Of a DNA stretch of 64,000 nucleotides, positions 56,279-64,000 are shown one piece after another. Positions within the stretch are counted from its first letter, which is position 1. Every line of letters begins with the position of its first letter. Made by a program: the position numbers and the translations under genes. This DNA comes from Marinomonas primoryensis. Lineage in GTDB: Bacteria > Pseudomonadota > Gammaproteobacteria > Pseudomonadales > Marinomonadaceae. The notes beneath the pieces are model-generated. The model was given only the letters and a program-made list of their open reading frames with translations, ran no database searches and was not told the DNA's origin. The stretch covers positions 1,288,001 to 1,352,000 of the forward strand of contig NZ_CP054301.1 in assembly GCF_013372285.1 (NCBI RefSeq), read 5' to 3'.

Positions 56279-56776
56279 TTATTTTTGTCCGAACATTTTT
56301 AGCAATGTACCATCTTTAAGTATGTATTGATGAAATAGTGCGGCGAAGGCGTGCAGCAAGACCAAAGACATCATGGTGTTTATCGCTATTTCGTGTACAT
56401 TCCCCATAAAGTGAATACCAAAATACCAAGCTGTAGCGCCAAATACTGGTACTAAAAACATTAATAAATACAAACATTCATGGATAATACAGGCAGCACG
56501 GTCAAATAAATTTTTGGAGGCTGTTTTGGTCTTTTTAGACATGAAACGGACAATAACTCGTACAACTACTAAAGCAATGATGGCTAAGCCGACGTACACA
56601 TGTATAGACGCTGTAAAACTATAGCCATTATTACTGTCTTCTAAGTGTTGGCGAAAAGCCCGCCCCATTTCGTCACTGATGAAATAATTGAAAACAATCA
56701 ACGCAGCAATAGTCCAGTGCAGTACAATTTGCGCTGTGTTGTAGGATTGCTCTTTGTGTCGCATAGAAAACTTCAT
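56279..56776 (-). CDS. Cytochrome b561 family protein
   Basis: Four-helix diheme membrane protein of 165 residues for quinol or superoxide-linked electron transfer. Candidate heme ligands are the His in IVLHWTIAAL, SIHVYVGLA, IIHECLYLL and VLLHAFAALFHQ. The MKFSMRHKEQSYNTAQIVLHW start is typical of the CybB-like group. Convergent with the RHH gene. Confidence 0.88.
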   Translation of the reverse strand: MKFSMRHKEQSYNTAQIVLHWTIAALIVFNYFISDEMGRAFRQHLEDSNNGYSFTASIHVYVGLAIIALVVVRVIVRFMSKKTKTASKNLFDRAACIIHECLYLLMFLVPVFGATAWYFGIHFMGNVHEIAINTMMSLVLLHAFAALFHQYILKDGTLLKMFGQK

Positions 56777-57013
56777 GATATAGGCTCTTATTGAAATAAT
56801 GGTGCTGGTGACAATGAAAGAAGTTTAACGTGTGAATATTAAGCCATGCTTAAGTGTTATTCGCTCATGGCTTAATTTACAGATTTCTGTTGTTCCCTCC
56901 TAAAATGCGAGTCTTATTTCCTATATAATGTCTTCAATATCGTTCTTTACGACTCACTTAGTTTAAGCGCTTTCTAAAATAGAGAGACTTTGCGCAGACA
57001 AAGACGGCACCTT

Positions 57014-58024
57014 ATGTTTAACGCTTCATCCACTCGTTTAAATAAATACATCAGCGAAAGTGGCATTTGCTCTCGCAGAGACGCAGATCGCTTTATCGAA
57101 CAAGGCAATGTTTTCATTAATGGCAAGCGTGCCAAGGTGGGAGATCAAGTAGCGGCTGGAGATACCGTAAAAGTGAATGGTCAACTGATCGAACCACAAG
57201 ATGCGGATGATTTTATCTTCATTGTATTGAATAAACCGGTTGGGATTGTCAGCACTACGGAAAGTTCTGAAAAGAACAATATCGTCGATTTTGTTAGTCA
57301 TAGCGTACGAATTTTTCCGATTGGTCGTTTGGATAAAGATTCTCAAGGTTTAATCTTTTTGACCAACAATGGCGATCTTGTTAACAAGGTACTGCGCGCC
57401 GGTAATAATCATGAAAAAGAGTATTTGGTTACGGTGAATAAGCCGATTACCGATGACTTTATAGCGGGTATGTCGGGCGGCGTTCCTATCTTGGGGACCA
57501 TGACGAAAAAATGTCCTGTGACTAAGGTAACGGCGAATGTTTTTAACATTACGTTGGTACAAGGTCTTAATCGTCAGATTCGTCGGATGTGCGAGCACTT
57601 TGGTTATGACGCGGTGAAGCTAGAGCGGACTCGTATTATGAACGTGAGTTTAAAAGGCGTTCCTGTGGGTGAATGGCGGGACTTAACCGAAAAAGAGTTA
57701 GCTGTTTTATTGAAATCAGTCGAAGATTCTTCTTCAGAAAATAGCATACCCGCAAAAAAAGCCCGTAAGGCGCCGAGAAAAACCAGCCGACCTGATGCAA
57801 AATCTATAGCAACACCAAAGGCCAATACTAAGCATCCGAAGAAGGAAGACGGGCGAAAACCAGCAAGCTCATCTAAAACGAAAGACAGGCGCCCCTTTGC
57901 TGATGCTAAGAAGCCAACAGGTAATGGAAAACGGCCAAGTGGTAAACCTTCAGGTGCGCCAAAGGGCAACGCAAAACGCCCGGCAAAAGGAAAAGGTGGC
58001 CCACAAAAGTCTTCACGTCCTTAG
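57014..58024 (+). CDS. rluF: 23S rRNA pseudouridine synthase RluF-like, with long basic tail
   Basis: Isomerises U2604 of 23S rRNA in E. coli RluF. Residues 1-60 are an S4 domain ([20 protein letters not shown]), then the RsuA/RluF catalytic domain with Asp in [13 protein letters not shown] and [15 protein letters not shown]. About 100 C-terminal residues are Lys/Arg/Pro-rich and probably disordered, a common extension in this family. Start 57014 (MFNASST) is preferred over the TTG at 56990. Confidence 0.92.
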   Translation: MFNASSTRLNKYISESGICSRRDADRFIEQGNVFINGKRAKVGDQVAAGDTVKVNGQLIEPQDADDFIFIVLNKPVGIVSTTESSEKNNIVDFVSHSVRIFPIGRLDKDSQGLIFLTNNGDLVNKVLRAGNNHEKEYLVTVNKPITDDFIAGMSGGVPILGTMTKKCPVTKVTANVFNITLVQGLNRQIRRMCEHFGYDAVKLERTRIMNVSLKGVPVGEWRDLTEKELAVLLKSVEDSSSENSIPAKKARKAPRKTSRPDAKSIATPKANTKHPKKEDGRKPASSSKTKDRRPFADAKKPTGNGKRPSGKPSGAPKGNAKRPAKGKGGPQKSSRP

Positions 58025-58091
58025 CTTTTACTAAAAAACGCGTTTTGAATGGTCAAAATGATGGTTAAATCGGTTTGATTATTCGCAATAA

Positions 58092-58115
58092 GGCCACCAT
58101 GGCGCCACGGTGGCC
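58092..58115. terminator. 24-bp near-perfect palindrome between rluF and the small Lys-rich gene
   Basis: GGCCACCATGGCGCCACGGT then GGCC is self-complementary except for one position on each side. It lies between convergent genes, 67 bp past rluF. A weak T-run means termination is likely but not certain. Confidence 0.6.
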
Positions 58116-58124
58116 AATTGAGAC

Positions 58125-58241
58125 TTAGTTGCCTAAAACATTTGTTGAGGATTTTTTAGAAGCCTTTGCTGCTTTTTTTTCTTTTGCTGTTAAAAGCGGT
58201 TTCTTTTTTGAATCTTTTTTGTTGTCTTGACCTTTACTCAT
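58125..58241 (-). CDS. Small lysine-rich protein (38 residues)
   Basis: Reads MSKGQDNKKDSKKKPLLTAK then EKKAAKASKK, ending in STNVLGN. The MSKGQD(x)KK ... LT.KEK(K/R)AAK pattern is one I recall from tiny hypothetical proteins in pseudomonads and relatives, which supports a real gene. It is very basic and presumably binds nucleic acid or ribosomes; its function is unknown. GGTGAATATC precedes the ATG. Confidence 0.65.
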   Translation of the reverse strand: MSKGQDNKKDSKKKPLLTAKEKKAAKASKKSSTNVLGN

Positions 58242-58787
58242 GATATTCACCATCCATCATCACTGTATTAACCTAGGTCGGTTTTTGCCAACTAAGGGCT
58301 GTGGTTGCGTATGATTTTAATAAAAATTGTCACCATAATGCGCAACAAGATCAGTATGTTCTTATTGCTGAACAAGTGAAAGGATTACTTGGTAGCGCTA
58401 TAAAAGGCCTCATTCTTTACTAAGGGCGGTTGCTTTGTATGTCTCTGTACTGGGTTTAAGTGTAAGTTTTGTGATGGGTTTGACGAATACTAAGGACGTA
58501 TGTAGACAGTGTCACGGGGTTATTTGTATAACCATTTTTAGGGTCTTATTATTGTTTTATAGAGTGTATAAAAGGGCGTTGTGAAGGTAATCAAATATTT
58601 GCCTCAACTTGTATTTTAGTAATGTTATTTTTGGACTGACAGCCTGTGTAATATTGACTGATGGCTCTTGTGGTTATATTGAGACTGGGTCTAACGTATC
58701 ACATGGAAATAGAGGAACGTTCTGACGTTCCTTTTTTGTATTTAATAGAAATTATTATGTTTAAACGTTTAGGGATTAAGGATAGTT
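58242..58787. other. Intergenic region with one terminator and no supported CDS
   Basis: About 545 bases before the next gene. Apart from the possible small RNA at its right end, I find only chance frames, including a 36-codon one at 58474 with a CxxCH motif and no RBS. Confidence 0.5.
58685..58738 (+). ncRNA. Possible small RNA or leader ending in a strong terminator
   Basis: AGGAACGTTCTGACGTTCCT (58713-58732) followed by TTTTTTG is a textbook rho-independent terminator with no gene ending before it on this strand. TTGACT (58654-58659) and TATATT (58675-58680), 15 bp apart, could be its promoter, giving an RNA of about 50 nt. It could instead be an attenuator in the leader of the next gene, whose ATG is about 50 bp downstream. 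Confidence 0.45.
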
Positions 58788-59789
58788 ATGTATACAGATG
58801 AAGATCTAAATTTGGCGGTTAAAAAGGGAGTTTTTACTGCAACGTCTGTTGATGAGTTTCGTCACCTTATGTCGTCATCTAACGGGACGCCTTCAGTCGA
58901 TGAGGAAAATTTTCGTTTAGTAGGTGGCTTTAACGATATTTTTGTCGTGATTGCTTGCTCTTTGTTGTTATTTTCTTCGCTTTGGGTGCTTCAATCGATT
59001 AATGAAAGTGTAGGTTATTTGGTCTTTACCGCGTTGGCATGGGGGCTATCAGAAGTGTTTGTGTTGCGCCGAAAAATGGCGCTTCCTGCGATTGTATTGC
59101 TGCTGGCCTTTGTTGGCGGTGTTTTTGCTTTCACGGATTCTTTATTTGGTGAGCAGTCTAGCTACGGTGTCATCCTAGCGACAGCATTATCAACTTTGGC
59201 GGCTTATCTTCATTGGCGTCGTTTTAGCGTACCCATTACCGTTGCGGTCGGAACCGGAGCGGCTTTAGCAATGCTAGCCTCGGTTGTGATTAGTATTTTC
59301 CCGAATAGTACGGGTGTTTTGATGGCGACGCTCTTTTTGTGTGGCTGCATTGCTTTTACTTGCGCCATGTATTGGGATGCGGCGGATACGAGTCGAACCA
59401 CACGCAAATCCGATGTAGCGTTTTGGTTACACCTTTTGTCGGCGCCTTTGATTATTCATCCTATTTTTTCAAGTCTTGGTGTGCTGGATGGCAACGAAAG
59501 CTTGATTAATATGGCGATGATTGTTCTTTTGTATGTATTTATGACCGTCATGTCTGTGGCAATTGACCGCCGTGCTTTTATGGTTTCATCTCTTATTTAT
59601 GTGATTTATGCTTTGTCGAGTCTATTCGAAAACTACGGTGGCGTTGGTTACAGTTTTGCCGCAACGGGCGTGGTAATGGGGTCATTTTTGCTGATGCTCT
59701 CAATTTATTGGCAGAAAGTTCGGGCTTTGTTTGTTTTGAACCTGCCTGAGCGTATACAAGGTTATCTTCCCGCTATAAAAGAAAAATAG
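58788..59789 (+). CDS. Multi-span membrane protein of unknown function
   Basis: 333 residues. A soluble N-terminal stretch of about 50 residues (YTDEDLNLAVKKGVFTATSV) is followed by about nine or ten hydrophobic helices. The plan, a short cytosolic start then many helices, recalls DUF2157-type proteins, but I cannot assign it. AAGGATAG precedes the ATG. It may be controlled by the terminator upstream. Confidence 0.7.
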   Translation: MYTDEDLNLAVKKGVFTATSVDEFRHLMSSSNGTPSVDEENFRLVGGFNDIFVVIACSLLLFSSLWVLQSINESVGYLVFTALAWGLSEVFVLRRKMALPAIVLLLAFVGGVFAFTDSLFGEQSSYGVILATALSTLAAYLHWRRFSVPITVAVGTGAALAMLASVVISIFPNSTGVLMATLFLCGCIAFTCAMYWDAADTSRTTRKSDVAFWLHLLSAPLIIHPIFSSLGVLDGNESLINMAMIVLLYVFMTVMSVAIDRRAFMVSSLIYVIYALSSLFENYGGVGYSFAATGVVMGSFLLMLSIYWQKVRALFVLNLPERIQGYLPAIKEK

Positions 59790-59993
59790 ACGATGCTATA
59801 TCGTAACGGCTTGTGGTTGGCTTGATTACTATGAGCGGCACTATTGCAGGGTTATCTGGCTGTGCCGCTTTATTGACGTTGATGGGAGTTCGAAGATCAG
59901 TCGTATCGGTAAACGACGAGTTGATTGAAAATTACGCTATCTAGAGTTGTTTAGAAAAGCACTTAATTTAAATAAAGCAATTGAATAAAGAGC
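59790..59993. other. Intergenic region
   Basis: Holds the 3' flank of the membrane protein gene and an unsupported 37-codon frame (59831-59944) without an RBS. Nothing else recognised. Confidence 0.4.
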
Positions 59994-60263
59994 CTAGGGA
60001 AGGTGCGAGTAAGTCTACTAAGCCTCAGTCTTTCAGAGAAATCGTCAAATAAGGCGCGACTCTGAAGGAATGTAGGTACCTTTCAAAGAGTCGCAACGCA
60101 GTGTGGCGTTTTCCCTGAAAGACCCGAAGGGCATGGCCTAAAAGCCTGAATTCTTTGTTGAGCACCTCGAAAATAGGTCAACTATTCACATTCGCTACTC
60201 GCCTCGAATTACACGCTTTAATCCACATGCTGAGGCAAGGGAGCTTGTTCGTATCTTCCCTAG
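59994..60263. mobile_element. MITE of IS5-like type with CTAG target duplication
   Basis: The ends GGAAGGTGCGAGTAAG (59998 on) and its inverted partner, ending at 60259, match at about 12 of 16 positions. Both are flanked by CTAG (59994-59997 and 60260-60263), a fitting target duplication for IS5-family transposition. The 262-bp interior has no transposase ORF but several short inverted segments, for example GCGACTCTGAA/TTCAAAGAGTCGC-like arms. So it is a non-autonomous copy. Confidence 0.7.
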
Positions 60264-60273
60264 ATACCAACAT

Positions 60274-60310
60274 AAAAAAACCGAACTGATCGTCTACGTT
60301 CGGTTTTTTA
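60274..60310. terminator. Rho-independent terminator after the reductase gene
   Basis: AAAAAAACCGAAC ... GTTCGGTTTTTTA: stem CCGAAC/GTTCGG with flanking A- and T-runs, 9 bp past the stop of the minus-strand reductase gene. Confidence 0.88.
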
Positions 60311-60318
60311 TTTGTGGT

Positions 60319-61311
60319 TTATAACGCAATAATGAGCTTGCCTTTGTTTTCGCCATTAAACAGTAAATTGAGACCTTTCGGTGCACTTTCTAATCCCTCT
60401 AAAACATGCGTGCGATACTTTAGTTCGCCTTTTTCGAGCATTTCGCCGAGTGCTTGTCCGTATTCGTTGATACGGTGAAAATGATCAGGCATGGTGAAGC
60501 CTTGGATCGTTAGGCGTTTCTTAATAATGCCAATCCAGCTTGGCCCTGGTGATGCTTCTGTTTTGTTGTATTCTGCGATTAAACCACACACAGCGATTCG
60601 CCCATGAGGGTTCATAGCATTGAATATTGGGCCTTGTGCAACGCCACCTGTATTTTCAAAAAATAGGTCAATGCCATTTTGCGCCGCGTTACTGAGCTGT
60701 TCTTCAAAATTACTGTCTTTGTAATTTAGAGCGTAATCAAAACCAAGCTCTTCGGTTAACCACTGGCACTTTTCTTCAGATCCCGCGACACCAATTACCG
60801 TCAGACCTAGATTTTTAGCCATCTGTCCAACTAAAGAGCCAACAGAACCGGCCGCGGCTGTTACGATGAGTGTTTGGCCTTTTTCAGGTTTAAGCACTTC
60901 AAATACACCGTGATAAGCAGTAATACCAGGCAAAGCAATAACGGATAAAATAGCATCGGCAGGCAATTCTTTTGGAATCTTGTTTAAGCCTTTCCCGTCG
61001 CTTAGTGCATATTCTGTTAAGCCCATTAAACCCATAACGCGAGTACCTATTGGGAAGTTTTCATTTTTAGATTCTACGACTTCGCCAATACCGCTGGCTC
61101 GCATGACGTCACCCAGTTTTACGGGAGGAATATAGCTTTTTTCATCAGCGCTCATCCAGCCGCGCATGGCTGGGTCCAGTGAAAGGTGTGAAAGTTTGAT
61201 TAGCATTTCGCCATCAGTGGGCGTTGGTTTGGAAAAGTCGATTACTTTTAATAAATCGTTGGTTAATTCTGTCTCAGGTCTTTTGACGAGTGTGATTGCT
61301 TTGTAGGTCAT
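60319..61311 (-). CDS. NADP-dependent medium-chain oxidoreductase (curcumin reductase-like)
   Basis: Zinc-independent MDR-family enzyme of 330 residues that reduces C=C bonds of enones or alkenals with NADPH. It shows LSLDPAMRGWMS, PGITAYHGVFEVLKPEKGQT and the nucleotide motif VTAAAGSVGSLVGQMAK, as in the leukotriene B4 dehydrogenase/CurA group. ATG 61311 is chosen, with AAAGGA upstream. Physiological substrate unknown. Confidence 0.92.
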   Translation of the reverse strand: MTYKAITLVKRPETELTNDLLKVIDFSKPTPTDGEMLIKLSHLSLDPAMRGWMSADEKSYIPPVKLGDVMRASGIGEVVESKNENFPIGTRVMGLMGLTEYALSDGKGLNKIPKELPADAILSVIALPGITAYHGVFEVLKPEKGQTLIVTAAAGSVGSLVGQMAKNLGLTVIGVAGSEEKCQWLTEELGFDYALNYKDSNFEEQLSNAAQNGIDLFFENTGGVAQGPIFNAMNPHGRIAVCGLIAEYNKTEASPGPSWIGIIKKRLTIQGFTMPDHFHRINEYGQALGEMLEKGELKYRTHVLEGLESAPKGLNLLFNGENKGKLIIAL

Positions 61312-61515
61312 AACGAATCCTTTTAACAAATGTGTTTAAACTATAGTAGAAGGTTACAATGTCTGATGACACCGACAATGGGGTTAGCAAATGTGCATTT
61401 TGTATTTGAGAATTAAATCTGTGTTGTCAATTTAGTCTCTTAGATGGCTTGATGGTTTGTCATATATGTCGTGTTATATACGGAGACGTTTTTTGTTTTT
61501 TATTTTTGGGAAGGT

Positions 61516-62823
61516 ATGAGTTATCCATTGTTTTATGACAGTGTAACGGCCTGTGATGAGTGCGATTTACTTCATCGTATACCGCCGCTAAAAAGTGGCG
61601 AACGTTTTAAATGCATACGTTGCGGTCATGTTTTAATAAGTGTTCATGAACATGTTAAAGGGCGAATTTTTGGTACGGGGTGCTCTTCTCTTCTTATGCT
61701 CGCTTTCGCTTTGGCTTTTCCCTTTCTCGGTTTTTCTAGTAGTGGTGCTGAACGAAGTATCACCTTATTCAATATTGTTAGTGTGTTGATCAATCAGGAT
61801 TATTTGATATTAAGTGCGATTATTAGTTTGGCGCTGTTTGTCTTTCCTATTGCCTACCTGTTAGCCGTCATTTTTCTAGTATGGTCCTTTGATAATCATC
61901 ATGTGAGCATGGCAATAAAGCGCTATTTCACTCGTTGGGTAATTGTTATTCAGCCGTGGTTGATGGTTGATGTCTTTTTGGTCGGTACTTTGGTTGCGTT
62001 AGTGAAAATGGACAGTTTGGCAGATATTGAGTTAGGGCTGTCGTTTTGGGCCTTTTGTGCTTATGTGCTGTTGTTATTAAAAACCATTAGCTTGGTTGAT
62101 CGTCGTTGGTTTTGGAATCAATTGGCAGGTCATGGTCCAGATCATCTGATTGTTAAACCGCCCGTGTTGGAAAAGTCAGCATTAGCAAAGTCAATAACCG
62201 CAAAACAACAAGAGCTAATTGGATGTCATTTTTGTGGTGCAACCTTGCTTGGTACTGCGTTTCATTGCAGTCGCTGCGGTCACTCGATTCATAGTCGTCG
62301 ACCACACAGTTTAACAGGCACGATTGCCTTTCTTATTGCGTCCGTGATTATGTTTATTCCCGCGAATGTCTTTCCCATTATGCAGACGACCTTTTTAGGT
62401 GGAAATGAGCCCTCAACTATTATGGGTGGCGTTTTACTATTGTGGTCTTTAGGTTCGTACCCTGTGGCTTTGGTAATATTTTTAGCCAGCGTGGTGATAC
62501 CTTTGGTTAAGATGTTGTCGTTAAGTTGGCTGTGTTGGCAATGTTATTACCCTACAGAGCGAGAAACGATGCAAAAAATACGCTTGTATCGTATTACAGA
62601 GCTTGTGGGGCGCTGGTCGATGATTGATATTTTTGTCGTGGCTGTATTGACGGGCTTGGTACAAATGGGGGAATTAATGTCGATCTTACCGGGTCCGGCG
62701 GTGTTGTCTTTTACGTCGGTCATCATTTTAACTATGTTGGCCGCCATGGTATTTGATCCACGATTATTATGGGATAAAAACGAGGGCTCAGTAATGCCGT
62801 CGTCACAGGAGAAAAAAGAGTGA
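61516..62823 (+). CDS. pqiA: Paraquat-inducible protein A
   Basis: Inner-membrane component of the Pqi MCE system for lipid transport between envelope membranes. About 435 residues from ATG 61516 (GGAAGGT upstream). Two zinc ribbons (CDECDLLHRI...CIRCGH and CHFCGATL...CSRCGH), each followed by four membrane helices; the second half repeats the first. Its TGA overlaps the GTG start of pqiB, indicating translational coupling. Confidence 0.95.
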   Translation: MSYPLFYDSVTACDECDLLHRIPPLKSGERFKCIRCGHVLISVHEHVKGRIFGTGCSSLLMLAFALAFPFLGFSSSGAERSITLFNIVSVLINQDYLILSAIISLALFVFPIAYLLAVIFLVWSFDNHHVSMAIKRYFTRWVIVIQPWLMVDVFLVGTLVALVKMDSLADIELGLSFWAFCAYVLLLLKTISLVDRRWFWNQLAGHGPDHLIVKPPVLEKSALAKSITAKQQELIGCHFCGATLLGTAFHCSRCGHSIHSRRPHSLTGTIAFLIASVIMFIPANVFPIMQTTFLGGNEPSTIMGGVLLLWSLGSYPVALVIFLASVVIPLVKMLSLSWLCWQCYYPTERETMQKIRLYRITELVGRWSMIDIFVVAVLTGLVQMGELMSILPGPAVLSFTSVIILTMLAAMVFDPRLLWDKNEGSVMPSSQEKKE

Positions 62824-64000
62824 TTGAAGAAAACAAGAATGTCGAAAACCTTCGACGTGTACGCTTCAACTCCATTTGGTTAGTGCCTCTTGTTGCTATT
62901 ATGGTGGCCGGCTGGATGCTCTATCAAAACTGGGCGAGCCAAGGCCCTGTTATTACATTAATCGCTCCGAATGCAGAAGGGCTAGAGGCGGGTCAAACTA
63001 AATTAAAAGCCCGTAATGTAGATGTTGGAAAAGTCATTGGCATACGTCTCAGTAATGACTACGACAATGCAATTATCACGGTGCGTATGAATAACGGTAC
63101 GCAAAAAATGTTACGTGAAGACACCAAGTTTTGGGTGGTTAAACCGCGGATAGGCAGAGAAGGAGTGAGTGGGTTAGGGACGTTATTGTCGGGTGCTTAT
63201 ATTGATATGTCACCCGGCGAGCAGGGTAAAGAGAGTGCAGAGTTTTCTTTGTTAAGTCAGCCACCACTGTCAACCAAAAAAGAAGGGGTTCGAATTCTTC
63301 TGCAAAGTGATGACAGCGCTAAACTTAATGTCGGTTCGTTGGTGCATTTTCGCGGCTACGAGGTTGGTTATATTGAAGAAGTGGGCTTCGACACAGACTC
63401 AGGATCCATCACTTATCGAGTCGTGGTTAAGCCTCCTTACGATGCTCTAGTGAGTGATGCTGTTCAGTTCTGGATTACACCAGGATTGTCTTTTAAAAGC
63501 TCCGTGCAAGGCTTTGAAGTAAGATTAGACTCGTTAGAGACTTTTTTATCGGGTGGCATCTCTTTCGGGTTGGGTAAAGGCAGAGCGTCAGGCAAACCAG
63601 TTCAAGATTTAACCTCGTTCCGTTTGTTTTCTTCAAAAGAAGAGGCGAATAATAACCTTTATGATCAGACCATCGAATATGTTTTTTTGTTTGATTCTAA
63701 TGTCAGTGGGCTTGCTCCGGGTGCGGATGTCGAGTTTCGAGGGGTTAGGATCGGTACTGTGTTAGACGTTCCTTTTACGGGAATATCGATGGACACTTTA
63801 ACGTCTCATGAGAGGCCTGTGATTCCTGTGCTTGCTCGTATTGAACCGCAACGTTTGAATGCGTGGAAAGTGTCGGGGGACGAATCATTACAAAAATGGC
63901 AAGAGTTATTGGATTACCGCATTGCTCAAGGGCTTAGAGCGAGGCTTGAGATTGGTAACTATCTCAACGCAGCGAAAGTGATTAGTTTGGACTTTATGGA
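62820..64000 (+). CDS. pqiB: Paraquat-inducible protein B, 3' end beyond the window
   Basis: MCE-domain protein that spans the periplasm as a tube with PqiA in the membrane. The GTG start overlaps the pqiA stop. The N-terminal helix (FNSIWLVPLVAIMVAGWMLY) is followed by MCE repeats: VITLIAPNAEGLEAGQTKLK, GVRILLQSDDSAKLNVGSLV, and YVFLFDSNVSGLAPGADVEF. About 393 residues are seen; E. coli PqiB has about 546, so roughly a quarter is missing beyond the edge. Confidence 0.95.
   Translation, partial: MIEENKNVENLRRVRFNSIWLVPLVAIMVAGWMLYQNWASQGPVITLIAPNAEGLEAGQTKLKARNVDVGKVIGIRLSNDYDNAIITVRMNNGTQKMLREDTKFWVVKPRIGREGVSGLGTLLSGAYIDMSPGEQGKESAEFSLLSQPPLSTKKEGVRILLQSDDSAKLNVGSLVHFRGYEVGYIEEVGFDTDSGSITYRVVVKPPYDALVSDAVQFWITPGLSFKSSVQGFEVRLDSLETFLSGGISFGLGKGRASGKPVQDLTSFRLFSSKEEANNNLYDQTIEYVFLFDSNVSGLAPGADVEFRGVRIGTVLDVPFTGISMDTLTSHERPVIPVLARIEPQRLNAWKVSGDESLQKWQELLDYRIAQGLRARLEIGNYLNAAKVISLDFM

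Noticed and set aside
58474..58584. 36-codon frame with a CxxCH heme-like motif
   Set aside because: No RBS, no signal peptide, and the motif is expected by chance at this length.
59831..59944. 37-codon frame with a lipobox-like LSGC
   Set aside because: No basic N-region, no RBS, no similarity recognised; likely chance.
1..64000. rRNA or tRNA genes
   Set aside because: I looked for cloverleaf-type arms and conserved rRNA stretches in the gaps and found none; a tRNAscan run would settle it.

Overview
The window looks like a chromosome segment of a marine gammaproteobacterium of the Oceanospirillales, probably Marinomonas-like. This is inferred from the gene set (dusB-fis, nrdAB-yfaE, coq7, PP0621-type protein, fused TRAP transporter with a TAXI binding protein, pqiAB) and the moderately low GC; no rRNA or tRNA is present to confirm it. 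Almost all of the sequence is densely packed housekeeping genes.

Layout. 0-6 kb: an fdhD-like gene end, an M23 envelope peptidase, a TAXI-TRAP transporter. 6-14 kb: HAD hydrolase, methyltransferase, acetyl-CoA synthetase with a CrbR/ErdR-like regulator, yidD, prephenate dehydratase coupled to a TonB receptor and a periplasmic binding protein. 14-25 kb: esterase, CDP-alcohol transferase, the class I ribonucleotide reductase operon (nrdA-nrdB-yfaE) behind two NrdR-like boxes, an AlkB-like repair enzyme, pdxH, coq7, a HIT protein and a degenerate hybrid sensor kinase. 25-36 kb: purH-purD, dusB-fis, a DUF3426 protein, prmA, accB-accC and dsbD. 36-38.5 kb: lipoprotein, DUF2333 protein, GNAT acetyltransferase.

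38.5-43.4 kb is the accessory island. It holds three small integron-type gene cassettes separated by attC sites, with no integrase in view (a CALIN-like array). The cassettes encode a CHAT/caspase-like protein, a DUF2971 protein and an acidic unknown. An IS91-like transposase remnant abuts the first attC and a 177-bp inverted-repeat element abuts the second. The island is bracketed by inverted copies of a mosaic, hairpin-rich interspersed repeat that recurs at 53.4-53.9 and 54.9-55.1 kb. This is the best candidate for an undescribed system, possibly phage defence, though that function is inference.

43.4-64 kb: dgt, an HTH-only LysR-like protein, APS-reductase-type cysH, a NudL-like Nudix hydrolase, pabB, an alpha/beta hydrolase, a four-gene minor pseudopilin cluster, nadE, a transglutaminase-like protein, a DJ-1/PfpI protein, a ribbon-helix-helix protein, cytochrome b561, rluF, a 38-residue lysine-rich protein, a possible small RNA, a CTAG-flanked MITE, a medium-chain reductase, and pqiA with the first two thirds or so of pqiB running off the window.
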